Shown: piece after piece, positions 9,556 through 18,340 of the stretch
Position numbering within the stretch: position 1 is the stretch's first letter
Layout of the letters: every line of letters starts with the position of its first letter
NCBI GenBank assembly: GCA_022573815.1
Contig: JACZTG010000003.1
Span: 62,001 to 126,000, forward strand
DNA from: Candidatus Neomarinimicrobiota bacterium
GTDB lineage: Bacteria > Fidelibacterota > SORT01
DNA length: 64,000 bases
Direction: 5' to 3'
Made by a program: the position numbers and the translations under genes
The notes under the pieces: model-generated
Seen by the model: the letters and a program-made list of their open reading frames with translations, nothing else
Told to the model about the DNA's origin: nothing
Database searches by the model: none

Positions 9556-11001
9556 TTGGACTTCCAGCTAAGCATATCTGATTTCAACGTTATAATGCCT
9601 GAAATAGTGTTGTCTATCGGCGGAATGCTGATGCTGTTTCTTGAGTTATTTATGAAAGAACGAAAATCTTTTCACCAATGGACGGCATTCAGTGTTTTTA
9701 TTTTAGCATTTATGATGGTTCTGACATATGGCGGTGATGGAAACAGCGGATTCGGTGGGATGGTTCGAGCTGATTTATTTAGCCAATTTATCGCGTTCAT
9801 TGTCCTAATCGGTGGAACGTTGACAGTTTTAGCCGGTAAGGAATATTTTATGGAGCGGGATTGGCATCGTGGAGAGTATTATTCGCTACTGCTTTTTGCT
9901 TCAGCCGGAATGTTATTTATGGCGCGTGGAACCGACTTAATTATAATATTTCTCGGCTTGGAACTGCTTTCAATCTCACTTTATGTGCTTGTGGGCTATT
10001 TCCGGGACAGACTTATTTCCAACGAGGCCGGACTCAAATATCTCCTGCTTGGAGCATTCTCATCAGGATTTTTATTATACGGGATTGCATTTATATACGG
10101 CGCTTTCGGAACTACAAATCTAATGGAGATCAAAGCGGCAGGCGTTCCAACCGGGGTGACTTTCCTATATATCGGTATAAGTTTGCTGTTTGTCGGATTG
10201 GCGTTTAAGGTAGCGCTCGTTCCGTTTCATATGTGGTCACCTGATGTCTATGAAGGCGCGCCTACGCCCGTCACAGGATTTATGGCTACCACAACAAAAG
10301 CAGCGGCGTTTGCAGCGATGCTTAGAATATTATTATATAGTTTTCCGCAAATCCATATTGACCTGATACCGTTACTCTGGCTTTTATCGGCACTGACAAT
10401 GACAGTAGGAAATGTTCTGGCGATGCAGCAGAGGAGTGTGAAGCGGATGCTTGCGTATTCATCTATCGCTCATGCCGGATATCTGATGGTGGCGATTACG
10501 ACCGGTTCCAACGTGGGAGCTGCCGGGATGTTATTTTATCTTTTGGGCTATCTCTTTATGAATATAGGAGCGTTTACGGTTGTGCAGCTGTTAGAAGGAA
10601 AAGACGAGTCACAATTGGATTTGGAAAGCTATGCGGGTTTAGCAAAAAAACGTCCCGCACTATCTATAGCGATGACAGTTTTTATGTTTGCGTTAGCTGG
10701 TTTCCCACTTACCGCAGGATTCACGGGGAAATTCTATATTTTCAGCACCGCCGTGAATGAAGGTTTTATCTGGCTGATAGTCATAGCTGTTCTGAATAGT
10801 CTAATCTCCGTATATTACTATCTGAGGGTGATAGTCAATATGTATATGAAACCGGGTGAGACCGACGGGGAACGATTACCCACAAGCTATTCAGCAGGGT
10901 TGGGGTTGGTTATATGCGTTTATGCTGTAATCCATATCGGAATTTTTCCAAGCTCATTCATAAGAATGGCGGAAAATGCCGTCTCCTCACTTTTTAAGTA
11001 A
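9556..11001 (+). CDS. nuoN: NADH-quinone oxidoreductase subunit N
   Basis: ND2-type antiporter-like subunit, 481 residues. Landmarks are IFLGLELLSISLYVLVGYFRD (channel Glu near residue 137), GLAFKVALVPFHMWSPDVYEGAPTPVTGFMATTTKAA (coupling lysine near 220) and LAYSSIAHAGYLMVA. The start is TTG at 9556, with GGAG at 9542-9545 inside the end of the preceding gene; no closer ATG would retain the N-terminus. It closes the nuo cluster; cobO begins three bases later. Confidence 0.95.
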   Translation: MDFQLSISDFNVIMPEIVLSIGGMLMLFLELFMKERKSFHQWTAFSVFILAFMMVLTYGGDGNSGFGGMVRADLFSQFIAFIVLIGGTLTVLAGKEYFMERDWHRGEYYSLLLFASAGMLFMARGTDLIIIFLGLELLSISLYVLVGYFRDRLISNEAGLKYLLLGAFSSGFLLYGIAFIYGAFGTTNLMEIKAAGVPTGVTFLYIGISLLFVGLAFKVALVPFHMWSPDVYEGAPTPVTGFMATTTKAAAFAAMLRILLYSFPQIHIDLIPLLWLLSALTMTVGNVLAMQQRSVKRMLAYSSIAHAGYLMVAITTGSNVGAAGMLFYLLGYLFMNIGAFTVVQLLEGKDESQLDLESYAGLAKKRPALSIAMTVFMFALAGFPLTAGFTGKFYIFSTAVNEGFIWLIVIAVLNSLISVYYYLRVIVNMYMKPGETDGERLPTSYSAGLGLVICVYAVIHIGIFPSSFIRMAENAVSSLFK

Positions 11002-11004
11002 ATT

Positions 11005-11556
11005 ATGAAAGCTCCGAAGCGGGATAAACGTACCGGAATTCTCGCCTGTTATACAGGCGACGGTAAAGGAAAATCCACAGCGGCGTTCGGTACGATACTT
11101 CGTGCTGTTGGTTATAACTGGAAGGTATGTGTCATTCAATTCATTAAGGGTTCGTGGAAATACGGCGAAATGGAGGGATTTAAACAGCTGGAACCTGAAG
11201 TGGATTTTTTCCGAAAAGGTCTCGGATTCTATAAAATAATGGACGATAAACTTCCTGAAGAGGACCATAAAAAAGCAGCGGCGGAAGCGCTCAGCTTCTC
11301 TCTCGAGAAGATAACGTCAGGTGTTTACGATATGATTATACTCGATGAATTCAATGTTGCTCTGCAAACTGAATTGATAAATGAGGATGATGCCCTGGAA
11401 CTTTTGAGACAGCGACCGAAATGGCTACACCTGATTATCACGGGACGCGGAGCCACTGAATCAATTATAAAAGAGTGCGATTTGGTTACCGAAATGAAAG
11501 AGATAAAGCATCCTTATCAATCGGGAATTAAAGCGCAGAAAGGTTTCGACTTCTAA
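11005..11556 (+). CDS. cobO: Cob(I)alamin adenosyltransferase, CobO/BtuR type
   Basis: Transfers adenosyl from ATP to cob(I)alamin, making adenosylcobalamin. The 183-residue protein has the family P-loop GDGKGKSTAAFG near residue 18, the FIKGSWKYGEM segment, the acidic DMIILDEFNVAL motif and the late LIITGRGA motif, all diagnostic of the CobA/CobO/BtuR family. It follows nuoN by three bases and is probably transcribed with it. A B12-dependent methylmalonyl-CoA mutase subunit is encoded near 29.6-31.2 kb, giving the cofactor a use in this genome. Confidence 0.93.
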   Translation: MKAPKRDKRTGILACYTGDGKGKSTAAFGTILRAVGYNWKVCVIQFIKGSWKYGEMEGFKQLEPEVDFFRKGLGFYKIMDDKLPEEDHKKAAAEALSFSLEKITSGVYDMIILDEFNVALQTELINEDDALELLRQRPKWLHLIITGRGATESIIKECDLVTEMKEIKHPYQSGIKAQKGFDF

Positions 11557-11598
11557 GCGAAAAATCTTTTTTCACAAATCAACTTGTCCAAGTCACGC

Positions 11599-11628
11599 TT
11601 GCTCCGACAGTCCGATTATGGTTATATT
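11599..11628 (+). promoter_or_regulatory. Candidate promoter for moaB-moeA
   Basis: A TATATT hexamer at 11623-11628 lies 18 bases after a weak -35-like TTGCTC at 11599-11604. The -10 is only eight bases from the ATG of moaB, so a transcript from here would have almost no leader and no ribosome binding site. The -35 match is poor and the call is tentative. Confidence 0.35.
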
Positions 11629-11636
11629 GCATTATT

Positions 11637-12143
11637 ATGACTTATCATGAACATCAGAAACAAAGTGGTCCAAAATCGCTGAATTGTGCTGTAGTTACGA
11701 TTTCTGATACCCGAACAGAAGATAACGACGAGGGGGGCAGTTATATTGTCGAATCGTTAATTTCAGCGGGTCATCAGATTAAAAAGAAACTGATACTGAA
11801 GGATGAATCCGAAGAAATTAAGAATCTGCTGGCAGAATTAATCGGTTCAGGCGAGTTCAATCTGATTATCACCACAGGCGGTACGGGAATAGCGTCCCGG
11901 GATAACACCATTCAGACCCTGAAGCCGTTATTGGAGAAAACAATGGAAGGCTTCGGCGAGCTTTTCAGAAGTTTGAGTTATGATGAGATAGGCGCACGGG
12001 CAATGCTAAGCGGGGCTACTGCGGGAGTTGCAGGAAGCACTCTGCTGTTCTGTTTGCCGGGATCGCTGAATGCCGTAAAGCTCGGTATGGAGAAATTGAT
12101 ATTGCCCGACCTTGGACATCTTGTTTGGGAAGCGACACGCTGA
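11637..12143 (+). CDS. moaB: Molybdopterin adenylyltransferase-type protein MoaB/MogA
   Basis: A 168-residue MoCF-biosynthesis-domain protein that adenylylates molybdopterin before molybdate insertion. Visible motifs are VTISDTRTEDNDEGG (residues ~21-35), TTGGTGIASRD (near 80) and LPGSLNAVKLGM (near 140), the MPT-binding loops of the family. The first ~14 residues are a polar extension. There is no recognisable Shine-Dalgarno sequence before the ATG, which follows closely on a TATATT element. The stop TGA overlaps the ATG of moeA, linking two consecutive steps of molybdenum cofactor synthesis. Confidence 0.9.
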   Translation: MTYHEHQKQSGPKSLNCAVVTISDTRTEDNDEGGSYIVESLISAGHQIKKKLILKDESEEIKNLLAELIGSGEFNLIITTGGTGIASRDNTIQTLKPLLEKTMEGFGELFRSLSYDEIGARAMLSGATAGVAGSTLLFCLPGSLNAVKLGMEKLILPDLGHLVWEATR

Positions 12144-13348
12144 TGAGGGCATTTGGAAAATTAACACCCTTTGATGAAGCTCTCAAAAAGTCATTAGAAG
12201 TCTCAATTCCTATTGAAAGAACGGAAAAAGTAAAACTCGAAGATGCCTTAGGAAGAGTCCATGCAGAAGAACTGATATCAGCTTTGAATGTTCCGGATTA
12301 CACACGCGCAGCGATGGACGGCTATGCGTTGATGTCTGATGATACGTCTTCAGCTTCCGTGGATGTAACTGTCTCGCTAAAGATGATCGGAGAAATATTT
12401 GCCGGTGATTCCGGGAAGAATGTTCTCAACAGAGGCGAGTGCTTTAAAATTGCTACCGGTGGAATGCTGCCGGAAAGAGCGGATGCCGTTATTCCATTTG
12501 AGGACATTGTGGAGCGACCGGATTCAATTGTTCTTGAGACTCCGGTGCCGGAAGGTTCCTGTCTCGGACTTTTAGGAGAGGATATCAAGGTTGGGGATGT
12601 CATTTTGAGAAGTGGAACTCTCCTGCACTCCGCTCATATCGGAGCTGCCGCTTCCGTCGGAATTCCGGAATTAAAATGTTATGTTAAACCGGTTGTGGCG
12701 ATTGCTGTAAGCGGAGATGAGATTGTTGAAGTAGGAGGAGAACTCGGGGTCGGTCAGGTTTATGATACGAATTCATACACGCTTGCAGCGGTAATATCGA
12801 AAGCGGGAGGCATATCTGTAAAACTTCCTATCGTCCGTGACAGCGTGGAAAATATCGAAAAAGCCATACAGTCTTCTGATGCCGATATAATAACGTTTAC
12901 AGGCGGGTCAAGCGTCGGCGAAAGAGATTTGATAGTGGACGCTATTAAGAATCTCGGAGAAGTTATCTATCACGGAATAACGGCAAAACCCGGGAAGCCC
13001 GGTCTCCTGGGCAAGGTGGGTGACAGTTTAGTAGTAGGAATGCCCGGTTATCCGACTTCATGTCTCACGATAGCGAACGTGTTGCTCGCTCCAATGATCA
13101 GAAAAATTTCTCGTAATAGTTCTGCTGATTATAATTCCGAAATTGAAGTGGAATTAGGCGAAACAATAACCGCGAAATCAGAATCGCATCAGATCGTGAC
13201 GGTGAAGATTGAAAACGGTAAAGCTCGTCCGGTCTTCAAAGGCTCTTCCGTAATAACCAGTATGTCCAATGCGGACGGTTACGTGGAACTGCCGCACGGT
13301 GTCTCTGAATTGAATGCAGGGGAGATGGTGCGGGTAACGCTATTATGA
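12143..13348 (+). CDS. moeA: Molybdopterin molybdenumtransferase MoeA
   Basis: Inserts molybdate into adenylylated molybdopterin. From the ATG at 12143, which overlaps the moaB stop (TGATG), the protein is 401 residues, the usual size. Motifs: PDYTRAAMDGYAL (near residue 57), GGMLPERADAVIPFED, the MoCF-domain FTGGSSVGERD (near 260) and GMPGYPTSCL (near 305). A TTG 18 bases further upstream could extend it by six residues, but the overlap start matches family N-termini better. The 3' end overlaps the next gene by four bases (ATGA). Confidence 0.95.
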   Translation: MRAFGKLTPFDEALKKSLEVSIPIERTEKVKLEDALGRVHAEELISALNVPDYTRAAMDGYALMSDDTSSASVDVTVSLKMIGEIFAGDSGKNVLNRGECFKIATGGMLPERADAVIPFEDIVERPDSIVLETPVPEGSCLGLLGEDIKVGDVILRSGTLLHSAHIGAAASVGIPELKCYVKPVVAIAVSGDEIVEVGGELGVGQVYDTNSYTLAAVISKAGGISVKLPIVRDSVENIEKAIQSSDADIITFTGGSSVGERDLIVDAIKNLGEVIYHGITAKPGKPGLLGKVGDSLVVGMPGYPTSCLTIANVLLAPMIRKISRNSSADYNSEIEVELGETITAKSESHQIVTVKIENGKARPVFKGSSVITSMSNADGYVELPHGVSELNAGEMVRVTLL

Positions 13349-16191
13349 GTTCGGCGTTTAGCGATAATATAAAAGTCGCTAACGATCTTCGCTCTTTTAT
13401 TGATGGAGACGTTTTATCCAGCAATATTTCGCGCCAACTTTACAGCACAGCCGCTTGTATCTACGAACTTACTCCTTTGGTTATAGTTGTGCCTCGGCAC
13501 GCGGATGATGTCCAAAAGACGGTGAAGTACTCGTCGGAAACCGGAGTCCCAATTACCGCAAGAGGAGCAGGATCCGGATTAGCGGGAGCCGCATTGGGAA
13601 CGGGAATTATTCTTGATTTCACAAAATATATGAACAAAATAATCAGCATAGATGGCGATATAGCTACAGTACAACCCGGATTGATATATGGCAAATTGAA
13701 CAAATCCCTTCGCTCAAAAGGTCTGCATTTTGCGCCTGATCCGTCCAGCGGAAATTTCTGCTCAATTGGCGGGATGCTCGGCACCAATGCAGCGGGACCG
13801 CATACGCTGAAATACGGCTCCACGAAAGATTGGATCGAATCTCTCACATTTGTGACCGCGAACGGAGAACCGATGACGTCATCTATTATGAACTTTGAAG
13901 ATATTAATGGTCGGTCAACATCGAAAATTCCGAAAGCTGTTTTTGATCTGATAAATGAAAATAGAGAATTGATCAGCGCTTCGGCTCCCAATGTGAATAA
14001 AAATTCTTCCGGTTACAATGTCTATGATGTTATCAATAATGATAAATTCGATCTTAGCAAACTGATAGTCGGTTCCGAGGGAACGCTTGGCGTGATAACC
14101 GAAGCAAAACTCAAACTCACCCGAATGACAAATTCAAAAGGGTTTTTACTGGTTTCTTGCTCAAGACTTGAAGATGCGGGGGAGTGCGTAAATAAATTAA
14201 TGGAACTTGAGCCTACCGCTCTTGATATGATCGACAATAAGCTGGTGGATCTGTCTTTGGAGGCGGATCCGCACCTACGGGAAGTCGTACCAGCTGAAGC
14301 TAAATATATATTATTCGCTGAATTTTTCGGAGATTCCGATGAAGAAGTAAAAGAGCAGCTTGACGAGGCGGATAATGCTATTCACGGAACCGCGAAACCC
14401 GCATTTTCGGTGAAGCGTTCCACTAATCCCGAAGAGATGGAACGGTTGTGGTCGGTACGAAAAGCGGCAGTAGGGATACTGAGTAAAATCAAGGGAAGCC
14501 GAAAACCTGTCGCCTTTGCGGAAGACGGCACTGTCCACTACTCGCTGGTGGGAGAATATCTGAAGAAAGTCACCGGCATTTTTGAATCTATGGGATTGAA
14601 TGGGACAGCGTATGGTCATGCCGGCAACGGGAATTTACACATTCGTCCGATGCTTGATTTGAAAAACGAGGACGACCTCAAGAAAATGAACACCATCGCC
14701 CAGCGTGTTCACGAAGTTGTGAAAGAAATGAACGGGACAATGACGGGTGAGCACGCAGACGGACTTGCCCGCACGCCATATATGAAAGATTTTTACCCGG
14801 AATTATACCCTGTATTCGAGAAGATAAAAAAATTGTTCGACCCGAATAACCTGATGAATCCGGGTAAGATAGTTTCGGAATCTCCTCAACACGTATCTGA
14901 TAACCTGCGTTATGGAATAAATTATTCAGTAAATAAGACGGATACGTTTATTGATAAGGATAAATGGAGTTCGACCGCCGAGCTTTGCCATGGATGCGGC
15001 ACATGTACACAATATTGTCCTGTGGCATTCACAACAAATGATGAGACATCCACTGCCCGGGCAAAGGCTAATTTACTGAGAGGCGTTCTTTCGGGTAAAT
15101 TAGATTCGGAATTGCTTTTGGACTTAGAGTTTAAATCGGTAATTGACGAATGCGTTAATTGTAAGCTGTGTCTGGTAGAATGTCCGACAGAAGTGAATAT
15201 ACCGGGTCTTGCCCAGGAAGCGCGGGCGTATTTTGTTTCCAAAAATAAGCAGGGAATAAGAGAAATAATTCTTGGCGCAACGAAACAAGTATCTGAAATC
15301 GGTTCTTTACTCAGTCCGTTCTCCAATCTGTTTTTAAGGATTGGATTATTTAGAAGACTCCTATCAAAAGTTATCGGCATTCACCCGAAGAGAAAGATGC
15401 AAAAATTTGTGAAAGGTTCTCTTCAGAACAAAACGTTCCCATACCAGATGGAAGCATACAGTGAGGAAGTAGTGTATTTTGGCGGGTGCCATGCGCACTA
15501 TTCAGACCCAAGAGGTGAACTGAAGTCAACCATGAGGCTCCTTGAAAAGCTCGGAGTGAAGGCTACCTTACCCGAGTGGCGTTGCTGTGGAGCGGCTAAT
15601 TTATCGCTTGGACAGAAAGAAGCAGCGAAAGCGGATGCGGAGCAAAATGTAGAGTTACTCCTCCCTTATGTCCGTAAAGGATTGAAAATCCTGACGTCAT
15701 CCGGCTCTTGCGGATATGCGCTGAAATATGAACTCCCGGAGCTTCTTGGAACTGATGAGGCTTCGGAGGTCGCGGCTGCGGTGACTGATTTATTTGATTA
15801 TTTAGGCGAGCTCGACAATAAAAACGCTTTTAAAGGTGAGTGGAAACCCGTAGAGATGAAGGTTGTGTATCATCAGCCGTGTCAACATCGAGCGCAGAAA
15901 ACAGAATATGATATTACGGAGCTACTTCGCAAAATCCCAGGAATCAAGTTATCTCCTATAGAGAAAGTCTGCTGTGGGATGGCGGGAACATTCGGATATA
16001 AACAGGAAAACTTTGATCTGTCGATGTTGATGGGTGAACCTCTGTTCGAACAAATCAGGGAATCGTCTCCTGATTATGTTCTTACCGGCACGGGAACCTG
16101 TCAGGTTCAGATAACTCAAGGAACGAATATTCCCACGATTCATCCCGTTACAATCCTTAATAGGTCTTATTTTCCGCCCTTTTCTGCTTGA
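13345..16191 (+). CDS. Large FAD-linked oxidase / Fe-S dehydrogenase (D-2-hydroxyacid dehydrogenase type)
   Basis: A 948-residue fusion of a GlcD/D-lactate-type FAD domain and a GlpC/GlcF-type iron-sulfur module. FAD-binding elements lie at about residues 45-240 (TARGAGSGLAGAALG, GSEGTLGVITEAKLKLT), the FAD-oxidase cap at ~250-520 (YGHAGNGNLHIRP), two [4Fe-4S] motifs near 550 (CHGCGTCTQYCP) and 600 (CVNCKLCLVECP), and two CCG modules (CCGAANLSLG, CCGMAGTFGYKQEN) towards the C-terminus. Such one-chain enzymes oxidise D-lactate, glycolate or D-2-hydroxyglutarate and pass electrons to quinone or another carrier; the substrate cannot be told from sequence. It overlaps moeA by four bases, a pairing with no obvious biochemical reason. 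Confidence 0.88.
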   Translation: MSSAFSDNIKVANDLRSFIDGDVLSSNISRQLYSTAACIYELTPLVIVVPRHADDVQKTVKYSSETGVPITARGAGSGLAGAALGTGIILDFTKYMNKIISIDGDIATVQPGLIYGKLNKSLRSKGLHFAPDPSSGNFCSIGGMLGTNAAGPHTLKYGSTKDWIESLTFVTANGEPMTSSIMNFEDINGRSTSKIPKAVFDLINENRELISASAPNVNKNSSGYNVYDVINNDKFDLSKLIVGSEGTLGVITEAKLKLTRMTNSKGFLLVSCSRLEDAGECVNKLMELEPTALDMIDNKLVDLSLEADPHLREVVPAEAKYILFAEFFGDSDEEVKEQLDEADNAIHGTAKPAFSVKRSTNPEEMERLWSVRKAAVGILSKIKGSRKPVAFAEDGTVHYSLVGEYLKKVTGIFESMGLNGTAYGHAGNGNLHIRPMLDLKNEDDLKKMNTIAQRVHEVVKEMNGTMTGEHADGLARTPYMKDFYPELYPVFEKIKKLFDPNNLMNPGKIVSESPQHVSDNLRYGINYSVNKTDTFIDKDKWSSTAELCHGCGTCTQYCPVAFTTNDETSTARAKANLLRGVLSGKLDSELLLDLEFKSVIDECVNCKLCLVECPTEVNIPGLAQEARAYFVSKNKQGIREIILGATKQVSEIGSLLSPFSNLFLRIGLFRRLLSKVIGIHPKRKMQKFVKGSLQNKTFPYQMEAYSEEVVYFGGCHAHYSDPRGELKSTMRLLEKLGVKATLPEWRCCGAANLSLGQKEAAKADAEQNVELLLPYVRKGLKILTSSGSCGYALKYELPELLGTDEASEVAAAVTDLFDYLGELDNKNAFKGEWKPVEMKVVYHQPCQHRAQKTEYDITELLRKIPGIKLSPIEKVCCGMAGTFGYKQENFDLSMLMGEPLFEQIRESSPDYVLTGTGTCQVQITQGTNIPTIHPVTILNRSYFPPFSA

Positions 16192-16216
16192 CATTACTTT
16201 AGCATATTGATATATT
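16188..16216 (+). promoter_or_regulatory. Strong sigma70-like promoter of the pyruvate:ferredoxin oxidoreductase genes
   Basis: TTGACA (16188-16193), a 17-base spacer and TATATT (16211-16216) make a near-consensus promoter; TTG follows directly after the -10 hexamer's last TT, giving TATATTTG. The -35 element overlaps the end of the previous gene. Transcription would start near 16224, leaving a leader of about 130 bases that contains a short hairpin (about 16320-16337) just before the ribosome binding site. Confidence 0.7.
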
Positions 16217-16353
16217 TGAGGTTCGGAAAAGCAGAAGTAAGGTAGTTGCAAAAGACAGATAAATAAGAAATAAAGTCGCTAAACATCAGAATAAAATTGG
16301 CGATAATAGATATTGAAAGTTCGCTATAACAAGCGAGAAATGAGGAATAGTAA

Positions 16354-18327
16354 ATGAAAAGTAACGGTTTCCCCTTTCCGGGAATTCCCACTACCACTGA
16401 TGGAGCCGGAGCAGTTGTATGGGTTGATTCACAAATAACACAGGGTGGCTGTGCATATCCTATCACTTCTTCCACGACAATGGGCTCGGGATATCAAGCA
16501 GCCATTGCTGCGGGTAAAACAAATCTATGGGGTGAGAAATTATTTTTTATTGAATCTGAATCGGAGCATTCGTCCGCTTCAGCATGTGAGGGCGTAGCTG
16601 TCAGCGGTGGAAGAGTAACGAATTTTACCTCAGGACAGGGTCTGGTTTTGATGAAAGAAGTACTTTTTACGATTTCCGGGAAGAGGCTTCCAATTGTATT
16701 TCATATTGGTTCGCGCGCACTTACTTCGCAATCACTTAATGTTCATGCAGGTCATGATGATGTGTTTGCGGTTGCTGACACAGGCTGGGGAATTCTATTC
16801 GGCAGAAATGCTCAGGAGGCAGGTGATTTAGCGCTTATATCGCGTCGTGTGGCTGAAGACACTGAAACTCCATTTATGAATGTTCAGGATGGGTTTCTTA
16901 CAACACATACTATTGAAAATGCGTTGCTCATTGAACCCGAGATGATGAAAGAATATATCGGTAACCCGTCAGAAAAACTTCGGAACCTTATGAATCCTTA
17001 TGAACCGATTATGAGCGGCGTAGTACAGAATCAGGATGCCTATATGAAAGGGAAAATAGCGCAAAGGCTGTTTTATGATAAAATCCCCGGAGCCCTTAAA
17101 AATGCTATGGACGAATTTTATCGGCTGACAGGCAGAAAATATGGTTTGATTGACGGATATGAAATTGAAGATGCTGATTACGTTATCATTTCCTTAGGTT
17201 CGGTTTCTGAAACCGCAAAGACCACAATCGAGTGGATGAAGAAAAACCGCGATGAAAAGGTTGGCGTGTTAAACATTACGTCGTTCAGACCTTTTCCCGG
17301 AGCAGAGATAGTTGAAGCGCTTAAACATGTAAAATCAATAGCAGTGCTTGAGCGGCTTGATATTCCGTTGGGTCAATCAAACCCGCTTACAGCAGAAGTA
17401 AAAGCAGCGTTCGCGGATGCCATACAAGGGGCTGAAGGTTATCCGAAGATAACTACAATGCCGCGAATCGTCTCAGGAAGCTACGGACTTGGAAGCAGAG
17501 ATACCCGTCCCGGCGATATAATTGCCGTTTTTAACGCACTGAAAAATGGAACCGCCAAAGATTATTTTACCTTAGGAATCAAGCATCCGCTAAATATTGA
17601 CAGAGGGGAAGACCCTGATGTAAGAGCCCCCGGGTCATTTTCTATGAGAGGACATTCGGTAGGCGGATACGGATCGGTGACCACCAACAAAATAATTGCG
17701 ACTATTGTGGCGGACCTTTTTGATATGAAAGTTCAGGCTTATCCGAAATACGGTTCGGAGAAAAAAGGACTTCCAACTACATATTACCTCACAATATCGG
17801 ATGAACCGATATTGACTCATTCCGAGCTTAACTATGTTGAATTTGTGCCGATGAACGACACGAATTCATTTAATCTTGCTAATCCGTTAATGGGGATTCA
17901 AGAAAATGGGATGATTTTTGTTCAGACCAATAAGAACTCGCCTGAAGCTCTCTGGGATACGATTCCGGATTGGGCAAAGGATACTATCAGAAAGAGAAAT
18001 ATCAGAGTACTTGGGCTTGATACTGTTAGTATAGCGCGAGACGTAGCATCCAAGCCCGAATTACAGCAAAGAATGCAGGGTATCGTGTTACTCGGCATTT
18101 TCCTGAAAGTCACTCCATTCGTCGAGCGGAATAATCTTACGGATGAGAAACTTATGGAAGGTGTAAAGCGTTCACTCACGAAATATTTCGGAAGTAAAGG
18201 TGAGCAGGTTGTGAATGATAACTTAAAGGCTGTGGAGCGGGGTTATAAAGAAGTTTTTGAAGTTCCCCAAGAATTCATTCAGAAGAAAGATGCAAAAGAG
18301 ACAGATAAATCTCTAGCTGAAGCTTGA
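16354..18327 (+). CDS. porA: Pyruvate:ferredoxin (flavodoxin) oxidoreductase, domains I-III (alpha-gamma chain)
   Basis: First chain of the enzyme that converts pyruvate and CoA to acetyl-CoA and CO2 while reducing ferredoxin. The 657-residue chain contains the pyrimidine-binding domain (TTDGAGAVVW, AYPITSSTTMGSGY, near 15-45), the transketolase C-like domain II near 250-370 (IISLGSVSETAKTTIEWM) and the CoA-contacting gamma domain III (near 420-640; RGHSVGGYGSVTTNKIIA). It corresponds to roughly the first half of classical single-chain bacterial enzymes of ~1170-1230 residues. The second half is the next gene, 13 bases on. GAGGA precedes the ATG. The gene symbol is by function; a two-chain alpha-gamma / delta-beta layout is unusual. 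Confidence 0.92.
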   Translation: MKSNGFPFPGIPTTTDGAGAVVWVDSQITQGGCAYPITSSTTMGSGYQAAIAAGKTNLWGEKLFFIESESEHSSASACEGVAVSGGRVTNFTSGQGLVLMKEVLFTISGKRLPIVFHIGSRALTSQSLNVHAGHDDVFAVADTGWGILFGRNAQEAGDLALISRRVAEDTETPFMNVQDGFLTTHTIENALLIEPEMMKEYIGNPSEKLRNLMNPYEPIMSGVVQNQDAYMKGKIAQRLFYDKIPGALKNAMDEFYRLTGRKYGLIDGYEIEDADYVIISLGSVSETAKTTIEWMKKNRDEKVGVLNITSFRPFPGAEIVEALKHVKSIAVLERLDIPLGQSNPLTAEVKAAFADAIQGAEGYPKITTMPRIVSGSYGLGSRDTRPGDIIAVFNALKNGTAKDYFTLGIKHPLNIDRGEDPDVRAPGSFSMRGHSVGGYGSVTTNKIIATIVADLFDMKVQAYPKYGSEKKGLPTTYYLTISDEPILTHSELNYVEFVPMNDTNSFNLANPLMGIQENGMIFVQTNKNSPEALWDTIPDWAKDTIRKRNIRVLGLDTVSIARDVASKPELQQRMQGIVLLGIFLKVTPFVERNNLTDEKLMEGVKRSLTKYFGSKGEQVVNDNLKAVERGYKEVFEVPQEFIQKKDAKETDKSLAEA

Positions 18328-18340
18328 GAAAGGACATATA

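Noticed and set aside
13461-13991. 176-codon open frame on the minus strand within the FAD/Fe-S dehydrogenase gene
   Set aside because: It mirrors the conserved FAD-binding domain and shows no family features of its own.
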